Source: Pseudomonas sp. DY-1 (GTDB lineage Bacteria > Pseudomonadota > Gammaproteobacteria > Pseudomonadales > Pseudomonadaceae). From it: a stretch of 64,000 bases of DNA. Both the position numbers and the translations under genes were made by a program. The notes under the pieces were generated by a model. The model searched no databases, was not told the DNA's origin, and saw nothing but the letters and a program-made list of their open reading frames with translations. How positions within the stretch are numbered: position 1 is the stretch's first letter; each line of letters starts with the position of its first letter. The stretch is from positions 3,410,001 to 3,474,000 of the forward strand of contig NZ_CP032616.1 of NCBI RefSeq assembly GCF_003626975.1. Direction: 5' to 3'. Below are positions 11,022 through 20,509 of this stretch, piece after piece.

Positions 11022-11050
11022 AAAAAACGCGGCCCCGGCCGCGTTTTTTT
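11022..11050 (+). terminator. Rho-independent terminator after exaC
   Basis: A G+C-rich hairpin (ACGCGGCC, two-base loop, GGCCGCGT) is flanked by six A and followed by a run of T. It begins 17 nt after the exaC stop. Confidence 0.9.
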
Positions 11051-11216
11051 ATGGGCGCCTCACAGAGCTTCCCTGTAGGGACGAATTCATTCGCCAAACA
11101 GGTCGAAGGTCTGCCGTTCGAACTCCGCGCAAAGATTCGCCCTCACCCCTAGCCCTCGCCCTGAAGAGAAGAGGGGTGACTCATGCCTGCTCCGCCCTGC
11201 CCCAATGACCAGCGCC

Positions 11217-11256
11217 TGTGGGAGCGAATTTATTCGCGAATGAGTTCGCCCCCACA
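11217..11256. repeat. REP-type extragenic palindrome
   Basis: TGTGGGAGCGAA at the left pairs with TTCGCCCCCACA at the right around an inner ATTCGCGAAT palindrome. This is the widespread Pseudomonas REP form; a shorter relative sits at 11072..11097. The stretch 11051..11279 holds only these repeats and no gene I can support. Confidence 0.7.
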
Positions 11257-11279
11257 CAAGGCAGCCCCAAGCACCGACC

Positions 11280-12332
11280 TCAGCGCTCATCCCCGCGCCA
11301 CTGCCTCGGGCTCACGCCGAACCAGCGGCGGAAGGCGCGGGAGAAGGCGCTGGTTTCGGAGTAGCCGAGCAAGGGGGCCAGCTCGGAGATGGGCCGCTGC
11401 CGTTGACGCAGGTAATGCAGCGCCAGCTCGCGGCGGGTCTGTTCCACCAGTTGGCTGAAGCTGAGGCCGTCTTCGCGCAGGCGACGCTGCAGACCCGCCG
11501 GGGTCAGTTCCAGACATTCGGCGATCTGTTCCAGGCAGGGTTCACCCAACGCCAGGGCCAGGCGAATTTGCGTGCTGGCTTCTTCCAGCAGGTTCGGCCC
11601 AGCGCCCTGCTCACCCAACCTGCGAATCACGTCCTGGAACAGGAACAACAGATTGGGATCTCGCTCGGGCATCAGCCTGCCCTGCACATCGCCCTTGGGT
11701 ACCAGCAGGAAATTGCAGGGCCGGCCGAACTGCACGGGCGCACCGAATGCCTCGGCATGTTCCTGCCAGCCCTCGGGACGTTCATGTTCGAAGGCCACCG
11801 CGCGCGGCGACCAGTCACGGCCCAGCGCATGCCGGACCAGGTTGAGCGCCATGCCCATGGTCAGTTCGGCGTCCTGGCGGCGGTCGAGAATCGCGCCATG
11901 GCGGACCTGGTAATCGAAGCGATAGCACTCACCACAATCCACCAGGCGGATCAGGGTGCTGTGCTGGTGATAGGGGAAGGCCGCGGCGAAGTTCTTCAAT
12001 GCCTCTTCCAAGGTGTTCGAGAACAGCCCGACATAGCCCAGCAAGCCCAGGTCGCGGGGCTGGAATTGCTGGCCATAGCGCAGGCCGAAGTTGTCGCAAC
12101 CGGACTGTCGTGCGGCCTCTTCCAGCACCTGGCAGTAGTTGGTCAGGGCCAGGCTCAGTGTCGGGTGCCGCAACTGCTCCGGGTCGATACCGGCGCGGCC
12201 GAAGATGCGGTCCAGGTCTCCGCCCTGCCCGGTGATGAAGCGGTCGAGACCGCTGGCGGCAGCCGAGAGCACACCGACATTGCTCGTGGTGGATGCTTGC
12301 AGGCTGGCACTGGAAAACAGGGACGGATTCAT
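11280..12332 (-). CDS. AraC-family transcriptional regulator (arabinose-binding-like N-terminus)
   Basis: The 350-residue protein has the N-terminal ligand domain seen in OruR-type regulators (GLDRFITGQGGDLDRIFGRAG, then the LGLLGYVGLFSNTLEEAL region) and a C-terminal AraC helix-turn-helix pair ending in LGYSETSAFSRAFRRWFGVSPRQWR. It is divergent from the ethanolamine permease with a long inverted repeat between them, so it probably controls the permease-eutBC operon. This gene is not in the P. aeruginosa order as I recall it. ATG 12332 is chosen because it begins at the conserved domain; its GGTGGA ribosome site is modest. Confidence 0.85.
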   Translation of the reverse strand: MNPSLFSSASLQASTTSNVGVLSAAASGLDRFITGQGGDLDRIFGRAGIDPEQLRHPTLSLALTNYCQVLEEAARQSGCDNFGLRYGQQFQPRDLGLLGYVGLFSNTLEEALKNFAAAFPYHQHSTLIRLVDCGECYRFDYQVRHGAILDRRQDAELTMGMALNLVRHALGRDWSPRAVAFEHERPEGWQEHAEAFGAPVQFGRPCNFLLVPKGDVQGRLMPERDPNLLFLFQDVIRRLGEQGAGPNLLEEASTQIRLALALGEPCLEQIAECLELTPAGLQRRLREDGLSFSQLVEQTRRELALHYLRQRQRPISELAPLLGYSETSAFSRAFRRWFGVSPRQWRGDER

Positions 12333-12514
12333 CACGGTCCACCGAATCTTTTTTGAACGGACATTCAAGCAAAACCCATGCCCTCGCCCCGGCTTCCTGC
12401 CAACGCCGCCACAGGCCCTCCAGCTGGGCGTTTGCGGGCCATTTCCGGGCATTTTCCATAGACCCGCCCCGTGCTGGGGCACGACGCGTGGGGCGATGGG
12501 TAACAGTGCCACAC

Positions 12515-12557
12515 GACTTGACCGCAGAGGCCGCACACGACCTTCCACGGTCAAGTC
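12515..12557. promoter_or_regulatory. Long inverted repeat between the AraC regulator and the permease
   Basis: Perfect 10-bp arms, GACTTGACCG and CGGTCAAGTC, are separated by 23 bp and lie 72 bp upstream of the permease start. This is a likely operator for the adjacent AraC regulator. I found no convincing sigma54 site in this gap. Confidence 0.55.
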
Positions 12558-12628
12558 CTGGGGAGGGTCGCTGGATAAGATCGAGCCTGGTCATCCACCA
12601 ACGACGCCCCCACGGGCGAGGAGTCCTG

Positions 12629-13996
12629 ATGAGCACAACACAACTAAAACCAACGCTCGGCACCTTGCATCTCTGGGGTATCGCCGTCGGCCTGGTGATC
12701 TCCGGTGAATACTTCGGCTGGAGCTACGGCTGGGGCACTGCCGGCACCCTCGGTTTCCTGGTCACCGCGCTGCTGGTGGCCACCATGTACACCTGCTTCA
12801 TCTTCAGTTTCACCGAACTGACCACCGCCATTCCCCACGCAGGCGGCCCCTTCGCGTATAGCCGCCGCGCCTTCGGCGAGAAGGGCGGACTGATCGCCGG
12901 GATCGCCACCCTGATCGAATTCGTCTTCGCCCCGCCAGCCATCGCCATGGCCATCGGCGCCTACCTCAACGTGCAGTACCCCGAGCTGGACCCGAAGCAC
13001 GCAGCCGTTGGGGCGTACCTCATCTTCATGACCCTGAACATTCTCGGCGTCAGCATCGCCGCCACCTTCGAGCTGGTGGTCACCGTATTGGCCGTGGCCG
13101 AGTTGCTGGTGTTCATGGGCGTCGTCGCACCGGGCTTCAGCTTCAGCAACTTCGTGGTCAACGGCTGGGCAGGCACCAATGAGTTCGGCAGCCACGCCAT
13201 CTCCGGCATCTTCGCCGCCATTCCCTTCGCCATCTGGTTCTTCCTCGCCATCGAGGGCGCGGCCATGGCGGCGGAGGAAGCCAAGGACCCGAAACGCACC
13301 ATCCCGCGCGCTTACATTGCCGGCATCCTGACCCTGGTGTTCCTTGCCATCGGCGTGATGATCATGGCCGGCGGCGTGGGTGACTGGCGTGAGCTTTCCA
13401 ACATCAACGACCCACTACCCCAGGCCATGAAGGCCGTGGTCGGAAACGATTCCACCTGGATGCACATGCTGGTGTGGATCGGCCTGTTCGGCCTGGTGGC
13501 CAGCTTCCACGGCATCATCCTCGGCTACTCCCGGCAGTTCTTCGCCCTGGCGCGTGCTGGCTACCTGCCGCGCGGCCTGGCCAAGCTGTCGCGCTTCCAG
13601 ACCCCGCACCGCGCCATCATCGCCGGTGGCGTGGTGGGTATCGCAGCCATCTACAGCGACGGCCTGGTGAACCTGCAGGGCATGACGCTGACCGCCGCGA
13701 TGATCACCATGAGCGTGTTCGGCGCCATCGTGATGTACATCATCAGCATGCTCAGCCTGTTCAAGCTGCGCGTCAGTGAGCCCAATCTGGAACGTACCTT
13801 CCGTGCGCCGGGCTATCCGGTGGTACCGGCGATCGCCCTGGTGCTGGCCGTGGTCTGCCTGTTGGCGATGGCGTGGTTCAATACCTTGATCGGATTCATC
13901 TTCCTTGGCTTCATGGCGGCGGGGTATATCTACTTCCAGTTCACCGCCCACCATCGCGCCAGCGCACCGGTCGATGCCCTGCTGAACCGCGCCTGA
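12629..13996 (+). CDS. eat: Ethanolamine permease (APC family)
   Basis: The 455-residue protein is hydrophobic throughout with about twelve membrane segments. It has APC features: an N-terminal LWGIAVGLVISGEYFGWSYG helix and IEGAAMAAEEAKDPKRTIPRA after the sixth helix. It should import ethanolamine (or a related amine) by proton symport across the inner membrane. A GAGGAG ribosome site precedes ATG 12629. The eutB gene follows after 55 bp, so it is the first gene of the catabolic operon. The P. aeruginosa equivalent is the permease PA4023. Confidence 0.9.
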   Translation: MSTTQLKPTLGTLHLWGIAVGLVISGEYFGWSYGWGTAGTLGFLVTALLVATMYTCFIFSFTELTTAIPHAGGPFAYSRRAFGEKGGLIAGIATLIEFVFAPPAIAMAIGAYLNVQYPELDPKHAAVGAYLIFMTLNILGVSIAATFELVVTVLAVAELLVFMGVVAPGFSFSNFVVNGWAGTNEFGSHAISGIFAAIPFAIWFFLAIEGAAMAAEEAKDPKRTIPRAYIAGILTLVFLAIGVMIMAGGVGDWRELSNINDPLPQAMKAVVGNDSTWMHMLVWIGLFGLVASFHGIILGYSRQFFALARAGYLPRGLAKLSRFQTPHRAIIAGGVVGIAAIYSDGLVNLQGMTLTAAMITMSVFGAIVMYIISMLSLFKLRVSEPNLERTFRAPGYPVVPAIALVLAVVCLLAMAWFNTLIGFIFLGFMAAGYIYFQFTAHHRASAPVDALLNRA

Positions 13997-14051
13997 TCCT
14001 CCCGCGCCCCAGTGCAAGAAGACTGGGGCGCCTCACCAAGGAGAGCTTCGA

Positions 14052-15446
14052 GTGAGTAGTTTTTCCCACAGCGTCGGCGGAGAGACCTGGCGTTTCGAGA
14101 GCCTCCGGGAAGTCATGGCCAAGGCCAGCCCGGCCCGCTCCGGTGACTACCTGGCCGGCGTAGCCGCTGCCAGCGACGGCGAGCGCGTCGCTGCGCAGAT
14201 GGCCCTGGCGGACATCCCCTTGAAACACTTCCTCGACGAGGCGCTGATTCCCTATGAAGAAGACGAAGTAACCCGGCTGATCATCGACAGCCACGACCGC
14301 GTCGCCTTCGAACCGGTCAGCCACCTCACCGTCGGCGGTTTCCGCGACTGGCTGCTCAGCGAGCATGCCGACGAGTCCAGCCTCCGCGTCCTGGCCAAGG
14401 GACTGACGCCGGAGATGGCCGCCGCCGTGTCGAAGATCATGCGTGTGCAGGATCTGGTGCTGGTGGCGCAAAAGATTCGTGTCGTGACGCGCTTTCGCAA
14501 CACCATGGGCCTGCGCGGCCGACTCTCCACCCGCCTGCAACCCAACCACCCGACCGACGAACCCGCGGGGATCGCCGCGAGCATTCTCGACGGCCTGCTC
14601 TATGGCAACGGCGATGCCATGCTCGGCATCAATCCGGCCACCGACAGCATCTCCTCCATCTGCGCCATGCTGGAAATGCTCGACGCGATCATCCAACGCT
14701 ACGAGATTCCCACCCAGGCCTGCGTGCTGACCCACGTCACCACCTCCATTGCCGCCATCGAGCGTGGCGTACCGCTGGACCTGGTGTTCCAGTCCATCGC
14801 CGGTACCGAGGCGGCCAACGCCAGCTTCGGCATTAGCCTGAAAATCCTCCAGGAAGGCTACGAGGCGGGCCTTTCGCAGAAGCGCGGCACCCTGGGCAAC
14901 AACCTGATGTACTTCGAAACCGGTCAAGGCAGCGCACTGTCGGCCAACGCCCACCACGGCGTCGACCAGCAGACCTGCGAGGCACGGGCCTATGCGGTGG
15001 CCCGCCACTTCAATCCATTCCTGGTGAACACGGTGGTCGGCTTCATCGGCCCGGAATACCTCTACAACGGCAAGCAGATCATCCGCGCCGGCCTGGAAGA
15101 CCATTTCTGCGCCAAGCTGCTCGGCGTGCCCATGGGCTGCGATATCTGCTACACCAACCACGCCGAAGCCGACCAGGACGACATGGACACCCTGCTGACG
15201 CTACTTGGTGTCGCCGGCATCAACTTCATCATGGGCATCCCGGGCTCCGATGATGTGATGCTCAACTACCAGACCACGTCCTTCCACGACGCGCTCTACG
15301 CCCGCCAGAGCCTGGGCCTGAAGCCGGCCCCTGAGTTCGAGTTGTGGCTAGAGCGCATGGGCATCCTGGTGCAGAGCGACGGTCGGGTGATCCTCGGCGA
15401 CCAGCTTCCGCCGGCCTTCCGCCAGGCCATTGCGCGACTGGCCTGA
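14052..15446 (+). CDS. eutB: Ethanolamine ammonia-lyase large subunit
   Basis: The 464-residue protein matches EutB over its full length, including [20 protein letters not shown] and the C-terminal [20 protein letters not shown] segment of the TIM barrel. With EutC and adenosylcobalamin it converts ethanolamine to acetaldehyde and ammonia. The start is GTG 14052 with AAGGAG 9 nt upstream. It sits between the permease and eutC. No microcompartment shell genes are nearby, so acetaldehyde is probably handled in the cytosol by the ExaC enzyme. Confidence 0.96.
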   Translation: MSSFSHSVGGETWRFESLREVMAKASPARSGDYLAGVAAASDGERVAAQMALADIPLKHFLDEALIPYEEDEVTRLIIDSHDRVAFEPVSHLTVGGFRDWLLSEHADESSLRVLAKGLTPEMAAAVSKIMRVQDLVLVAQKIRVVTRFRNTMGLRGRLSTRLQPNHPTDEPAGIAASILDGLLYGNGDAMLGINPATDSISSICAMLEMLDAIIQRYEIPTQACVLTHVTTSIAAIERGVPLDLVFQSIAGTEAANASFGISLKILQEGYEAGLSQKRGTLGNNLMYFETGQGSALSANAHHGVDQQTCEARAYAVARHFNPFLVNTVVGFIGPEYLYNGKQIIRAGLEDHFCAKLLGVPMGCDICYTNHAEADQDDMDTLLTLLGVAGINFIMGIPGSDDVMLNYQTTSFHDALYARQSLGLKPAPEFELWLERMGILVQSDGRVILGDQLPPAFRQAIARLA

Positions 15447-15462
15447 ACTCAAGGAGCAATGG

Positions 15463-16296
15463 ATGAAGACGCCTCGCCCCCATTCCGGCCACACCGCCAA
15501 CCCCTGGGAAGAACTGCGCCGCCTGACTCCGGCACGCATCGCGCTGGGTCGCGCCGGCATCAGCCTGCCCACCCATGCGCAACTGAATTTCCAGTACGCC
15601 CACGCCCAGGCACGAGACGCGGTACACCTGCCCTTCGACCATGACGGACTTGTCGCCCGGCTGGATGAGCGCGGACGCGCCACGCTGCTGCTGCACAGCG
15701 CCGCCAAGGACCGCGACACCTATCTGCAGCGACCGGACCTCGGTCGGCGCCTGGACGCGGCCTCACGCGAGAAACTACAGGAGCATGCACGGACTAATCC
15801 CGGTGGCTATGACCTCGCGGTAGTGGTCGCCGACGGCCTCTCCGCCCTCGCCGTGCAACGCCATAGCCTGCCCTTCCTCGAACGCATGGAAGAACAGGCG
15901 CTAGCGGAAGGCTGGTCGCTCTCGCCCGTGGTGCTGGTTCAGCAGGGCCGGGTGGCAGTGGCGGACGAGGTGGGCGAACTGCTCAACGCGAAGATGGTGG
16001 TGATCCTGATCGGCGAACGCCCTGGTCTCAGCTCGCCCGACAGCCTCGGGCTGTACTTCACCTGGGCACCCAAAGTCGGCCTGACCGATGCCTACCGGAA
16101 CTGCATTTCCAACGTGCGTCTGGAAGGCCTGTCGTACGGCATGGCCGCCCACCGCCTACTCTACCTGATGCGCGAGGCCTGCCGTCGCCAATTGTCCGGA
16201 GTGAACCTGAAGGACGAGGCCGAGGTGCCCTCGCTGGCTGGCGAACCGGACAGCGCCCTGGCGGGCAATTTCCTCCTGGCCACCGATCACCACTGA
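15463..16296 (+). CDS. eutC: Ethanolamine ammonia-lyase small subunit
   Basis: The 277-residue protein has EutC signatures: [12 protein letters not shown] near the N-terminus and the cobalamin-binding half with [20 protein letters not shown]. It forms the (EutBC)6 holoenzyme with EutB. I chose ATG 15463 because AAGGAG lies 6 nt upstream and 16 nt after eutB; an out-of-frame ATG at 15459 is not used. No cobalamin reactivase (EutA) is encoded in the window. Confidence 0.95.
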   Translation: MKTPRPHSGHTANPWEELRRLTPARIALGRAGISLPTHAQLNFQYAHAQARDAVHLPFDHDGLVARLDERGRATLLLHSAAKDRDTYLQRPDLGRRLDAASREKLQEHARTNPGGYDLAVVVADGLSALAVQRHSLPFLERMEEQALAEGWSLSPVVLVQQGRVAVADEVGELLNAKMVVILIGERPGLSSPDSLGLYFTWAPKVGLTDAYRNCISNVRLEGLSYGMAAHRLLYLMREACRRQLSGVNLKDEAEVPSLAGEPDSALAGNFLLATDHH

Positions 16297-16421
16297 CGCG
16301 CCGCGTCGCAACCGCTCTGCACCACTGGTCGCCGCGCCGCGCGTGGCTCCCGTTCGTCGGCTAGACACAAATCAAGCCGTCCCAGAAGTCGGCAGCCACG
16401 AACACCATCAGGAGCAACGCG

Positions 16422-17678
16422 ATGCAAGCGACCCAACTGAGCGCCCTGGCGCTAGCGGTTTCCGCTGTACTCGGCCTTCCTGCCATAGCGAGTGAACAGT
16501 CCGAAGCCAAGGGTTTCATCGAAGACGCCGACGCAACCCTGCTGCTGCGCAACGCCTACTTCAACCGCGACTTCAAGGATGGCGCCAGGGATGCCAGAAG
16601 TTGGGGCCAGGCCTTCATCGGCACCTTCGAATCGGGCTTCACCCAGGGCACGATCGGCTTCGGTGTCGACGCCTACGGCCTTCTCGGCGTGAAACTGGAC
16701 AGTGGTCGCGGCCGCAACTATGCCGCCTTCTTCGACACCGACAGCGATGGCCATCCGGTAGACGACCTATCCGAGGCCGGTGGCGTGGTGAAACTGCGTT
16801 TCTCCAGCACCGTGCTCAAGTACGGCAACCAGTTCCCCACCCTGCCGGTTCTGGCCCATGACGACAGCCGCCTGCTGCCCCAGGCGTTCACCGGCACCCT
16901 GCTCACCAGCAAGGAGATCGAGGGCCTGGAACTGAACGTCGGCCGCTTCACCGGGGACAGCCCCATGGGCGACCCGGCCCGCGACCCCAATCACCTGAAG
17001 AGCATCGACGTTATCGGCGGCAGCTACCTCGTGAGCGACAACTTCAGCCTGGCGCTCTACCACTCCGACGTGGAAGACATGTTCAAGAAGTACTACGCCA
17101 ACCTGAACTACAACATTCCCTTTACCGATGAACAGGCGCTGAACTTCGACTTCAACATCTACCGCACCAAGTACGACGATGGCTCCGTTGCTGCGCTCGC
17201 ACTCGGCGGCGACGGTGAGGACGACAAGAACACCCTGTGGAGCCTGGCGGCCAAGTACAGCATCGGCGCCCACGCTTTCATCCTCGCCCACCAGCGCAAC
17301 ACCGGCGATACCGGCTACGCCTATGATTTTGGCGACGGCGGCAGCACCATCTACGTGGCCAACTCCTACTACTCGGACTTCAACCTGGAGGACGAGCAGT
17401 CCTGGCAGGTCAGCTACGAATTGGACTTCGGTGGCTACGGCGTCCCCGGTCTGACCTACAAGATTGCCTATGTGCGCGGCACCGACATCGTTGCCGGTGG
17501 CGAGAACGACGGCACCGAGCGCGAGCTGTTCAACCAGTTCAAGTACGTGGTGCAGGACGGCCCGGCCAAGGACCTGTCTTTCAAGCTGCGCAACTCTATC
17601 TACCGTGCCGATAACGACGTGGGCCCGGACCTCAATGAAGTTCGCGCCTTCATCGAATACCCGCTCAATATTCTCTGA
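16422..17678 (+). CDS. OprD-family outer-membrane porin
   Basis: The 418-residue protein has a signal peptide ending near PAIASE, then typical OprD strands: LLLRNAYFNRDFKDG, the QGTIGFGVDAYGLLGVKLDSG segment and alternating aromatic beta-strands up to a C-terminal FIEYPLNIL. OprD porins are substrate-selective channels for amino acids and small organics. Its place behind eutBC suggests a role in uptake of ethanolamine or a related compound, but the 125-bp gap may carry its own promoter. A CAGGAG site precedes ATG 16422. Confidence 0.9.
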   Translation: MQATQLSALALAVSAVLGLPAIASEQSEAKGFIEDADATLLLRNAYFNRDFKDGARDARSWGQAFIGTFESGFTQGTIGFGVDAYGLLGVKLDSGRGRNYAAFFDTDSDGHPVDDLSEAGGVVKLRFSSTVLKYGNQFPTLPVLAHDDSRLLPQAFTGTLLTSKEIEGLELNVGRFTGDSPMGDPARDPNHLKSIDVIGGSYLVSDNFSLALYHSDVEDMFKKYYANLNYNIPFTDEQALNFDFNIYRTKYDDGSVAALALGGDGEDDKNTLWSLAAKYSIGAHAFILAHQRNTGDTGYAYDFGDGGSTIYVANSYYSDFNLEDEQSWQVSYELDFGGYGVPGLTYKIAYVRGTDIVAGGENDGTERELFNQFKYVVQDGPAKDLSFKLRNSIYRADNDVGPDLNEVRAFIEYPLNIL

Positions 17679-17696
17679 AGTCTCTGACGGCCCGGC

Positions 17697-19820
17697 TCAA
17701 TCGCCCTGGGCGGTGGCCTTGAGTCCGGCCAGCACCAGCTTCTGATACAGCTGCTCGCGCAGGCCCGCCGGCGCGAGCAACCCCATCCGATCAAGATGCC
17801 CGACGTAGCTGGCCGGATCCGGCAGGTCGAACAGCGCGGCCCTGCCCAGGTCGATGATTTCCCCCAGTTTCAGCTTGCGCTTCAGCCAACGCAGGGCGCG
17901 CAACAGGTCCTGCGCCACCGGGGTGAAGTCGCAGCCCAGCGGATATTCGGGGAACAGCTGGGGAAACGCCGTGCGCAGCTTTTCCAGCCGCCCCGGCGTG
18001 TTCTGCCGCCAGGCCGGTTCCAGGACGAAATCTTCGGGCAACTTGCCGGCCAGTTGCGCATCGGCGATCAGCCCGTCCTGGAAGCGTGAGTCGGCGATGC
18101 GCACCAAGGCGGCGATCACCTCCGAGTCGTTCTTGCCGCGCAGGTCGGCAATGCCGTACTCGGTAACCACCAAGTCCCGAAGGTGACGAGGAATCGTTGC
18201 GTGGCCGTACTCCCAGACGATGTTGGAACTGACCTCACCACCCGACTCACGCCAGCTGCGAAGCATCAGGATGGAGCGACCGCCTTCGAGCTCATGGGCC
18301 TGGGCGACGAAATCGTATTGGCCGCCGACACCACTGATCACCCGGCCATCCTCCAACTGGTCGGCGGCACTGGCACCGAGCAGCGTGACGGTGAAACAGC
18401 TGTTGATGAAGCGCGCATCACGACGCTGCAGGCGCTTGAGGGGCTCGTCGCCAAGGAGCCGGTTGATCTGGCTGATCGGCCCCATGGCAATACGCGCGCG
18501 ACGTGCCTCACTCAGTTCGCGAAGGCGCTGATAGAAAGCCTGCGGCCCCAGGAAGAAGCCACCGTGCACCAGGATTCCCCGGCCAGCCTTGCCCCAGTAG
18601 GGCCTCAGGTCGGGGTTGTGGATATCGCATGCGCTGCTGCGGCAATCCGGAAGGCGCAGCCGTCCTTCCTCGAAACGGATGCCTTCGTCGAGCAGGCCAT
18701 GAGACTTCAGCCAGGCCAGCCCCTCGGCATCCAGGCCTCGTGGCAATCGTTCGGCCAGGGCGTCGAAGTCGACTATCACACCGTCGCCATCCAGTACTCC
18801 GGCGTCAGCCAGGCGCTGTAATTCGATGTCGTCATACACGGGGCGGCGCAGGATGCCTGCTTCCATCAGCACCAGCAGGCCGAACAGGAACATTTCGCTG
18901 TTGGCGTAGAGCCCCCGGGTGAATGGCGCAAGCCCCCCTTCGCGCTTGATCAGGTCTGCCCAGCGACCGGGCACATCCATGGCGCCCAGCAGAGCCTGGT
19001 AGCGGGTGTTGTCGGCATGGCGCGCGAGCAGCGCAGCTGTCAGCCCATCAGCCATCGCGCCAATTCCCATCTGCAGGGTGCCGCCGTCCCGCACCAGGGT
19101 GCTGACATTCAGGCCAATGGCGTGGTCCTGGGTGCTGACCGGCATGTTTGGCGTGGAGAACAGGCGGCTGCGCTCGACCCTTTCCAGCACCAGGTCGAAG
19201 CAGGCCGCGTCCACCTCCGCCGGCCCTGTCATGTAGGGCAGCTCGGCATGTTCCTGGGCGACCATGACGATGACCTCGCCTCGGGCGCGGCGCTGGAGCA
19301 GGCCAGGGAGCAGGTCGAGCGTAACGTCGGGATTGCAGCTGAGGCTGAAGCGGCCGGGGTTTTGCGTCCTTGAGGCCACCATCTGGGCGATCAGATTGAT
19401 GCCCTTGCGCTGCAGATCGGCAGCCACTTGGCTGTAGTTGAGGCTGACGTAGTGTTGCTGGGCCTGCGGATTGTCCAGTTGACTGCCAGGTTGCAGGTAG
19501 AACTCCTCGATGCGCACATTTGGCGGCAACTCACCGCAACGCAGATCGCTGAGGTAATCGAGTTCCACATAGTCGGCGAAAACCCGGCGCAGGAAGGGCC
19601 CGCTGAAGCGCTGCTCCAGTTCGCTGCCGGGCTGCGGCTTGGCCAGGGACAAGGCGGTATGGATGATCAGTTGCCGCTCCGGCAGGGCCTTGATCCGCTG
19701 GTAGAGCGCATTGACAAAGCGGTTCGGCTTGCCGAGCCCAAGCGGCAGGCCCAATCGAACGGGGCCATCGATGCGTTCAAGCACCTCGTCGACGGCCTGA
19801 TCCAGAGCGCAACGGAGCAT
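17697..19820 (-). CDS. Acetyl-CoA hydrolase/transferase family protein, long form
   Basis: The 707-residue protein contains the acetyl-CoA hydrolase/transferase fold: LNVSTLVRDGGTLQMGIGAMADG in the middle and SGVGGQYDFVAQAHELEGGRS in the C-terminal part, with VTEYGIADLRGKNDSEVIAAL near the end. It is about 200 residues longer than the common 500-residue enzymes. Members transfer or hydrolyse CoA thioesters; the substrate here is unknown. The start is certain (AAGGAGG, spacing 5). It converges on the porin and diverges from the acetyltransferase. A link to acetate made from ethanolamine is possible but not shown. Confidence 0.85.
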   Translation of the reverse strand: MLRCALDQAVDEVLERIDGPVRLGLPLGLGKPNRFVNALYQRIKALPERQLIIHTALSLAKPQPGSELEQRFSGPFLRRVFADYVELDYLSDLRCGELPPNVRIEEFYLQPGSQLDNPQAQQHYVSLNYSQVAADLQRKGINLIAQMVASRTQNPGRFSLSCNPDVTLDLLPGLLQRRARGEVIVMVAQEHAELPYMTGPAEVDAACFDLVLERVERSRLFSTPNMPVSTQDHAIGLNVSTLVRDGGTLQMGIGAMADGLTAALLARHADNTRYQALLGAMDVPGRWADLIKREGGLAPFTRGLYANSEMFLFGLLVLMEAGILRRPVYDDIELQRLADAGVLDGDGVIVDFDALAERLPRGLDAEGLAWLKSHGLLDEGIRFEEGRLRLPDCRSSACDIHNPDLRPYWGKAGRGILVHGGFFLGPQAFYQRLRELSEARRARIAMGPISQINRLLGDEPLKRLQRRDARFINSCFTVTLLGASAADQLEDGRVISGVGGQYDFVAQAHELEGGRSILMLRSWRESGGEVSSNIVWEYGHATIPRHLRDLVVTEYGIADLRGKNDSEVIAALVRIADSRFQDGLIADAQLAGKLPEDFVLEPAWRQNTPGRLEKLRTAFPQLFPEYPLGCDFTPVAQDLLRALRWLKRKLKLGEIIDLGRAALFDLPDPASYVGHLDRMGLLAPAGLREQLYQKLVLAGLKATAQGD

Positions 19821-20008
19821 GGCGTCCTCCTTGGCATACAGCGATTAAGGTTGGACTCCGCCAGCGTCAGGATTGCTCACGCTTTCCCAACCATTCAAAC
19901 GCTTGCTTGGATTGCGTTTTCCACAATTTCTGGTGCAGCATCGACGACGTTGGCTGGCACAGCATCTGCATCGCCAATCACGCCCATCCACAGATACCGA
20001 GGCCCATC

Positions 20009-20467
20009 ATGCGCATCGTCCAAGCCACCCTGGAGCACCTGGACCTGCTTACGCCGCTGTTCGTGAAGTACCGTGAGTTCTACGGTGAACTGCCATTCCC
20101 GGAGTCCTCGAGAAAGTTCCTGGAGAAACGCCTGAGCCGCAAGGAATCGGTGATCTACCTGGCCTTTCCGGATGACGATGACACTCGTCTGATGGGCTTC
20201 TGTCAGCTCTATCCGAGCTTCTCCTCCCTGTCCCTGAAGCGCGTCTGGATCCTCAACGACATCTATGTCGCCGAGGATGCCCGCCGCCAACTGGTAGCCG
20301 ACCGCCTGCTGCAGACTGCGAAGAAGATGGCGCGGGAAACCAACGCCGTGCGGATGCGCGTCTCCAGCAGCGTCGACAACGAAGTCGCACACAAGGTGTA
20401 CGAGTCCATCGGCTTCCGCGAAGACACCGAGTTCAAGAACTACATCCTGCCAATCAACAGCGACTGA
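20009..20467 (+). CDS. GNAT-family N-acetyltransferase
   Basis: The 152-residue protein has the GNAT core: LMGFCQLYPSFSS, WILNDIYVAEDARRQLVADRLL (motif A acetyl-CoA loop) and VYESIGFREDTEF at the end. The acceptor substrate is unknown. The start at 20009 fits the beginning of the fold; the frame upstream to 19907 is noncoding. It matches the acetyltransferase between eutC and ppa in P. aeruginosa (PA4026, from memory). Confidence 0.88.
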   Translation: MRIVQATLEHLDLLTPLFVKYREFYGELPFPESSRKFLEKRLSRKESVIYLAFPDDDDTRLMGFCQLYPSFSSLSLKRVWILNDIYVAEDARRQLVADRLLQTAKKMARETNAVRMRVSSSVDNEVAHKVYESIGFREDTEFKNYILPINSD

Positions 20468-20478
20468 ACCCGCTGCAT

Positions 20479-20502
20479 GGGCCCGGTCAGCAAGCCGGGC
20501 CC
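20479..20502. terminator. Hairpin between convergent genes
   Basis: A perfect stem GGGCCCGG/CCGGGCCC with an 8-nt loop lies in the 42-bp gap between the acetyltransferase and the convergent phosphatase/kinase-like gene. It lacks a T run on the plus side, so it may act as a weak two-way terminator. Confidence 0.6.
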
Positions 20503-20509
20503 CTCCCCA

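Noticed and set aside
11087..11290. A 67-codon minus-strand frame after exaC
   Set aside because: It runs through REP palindromes and has no ribosome site.
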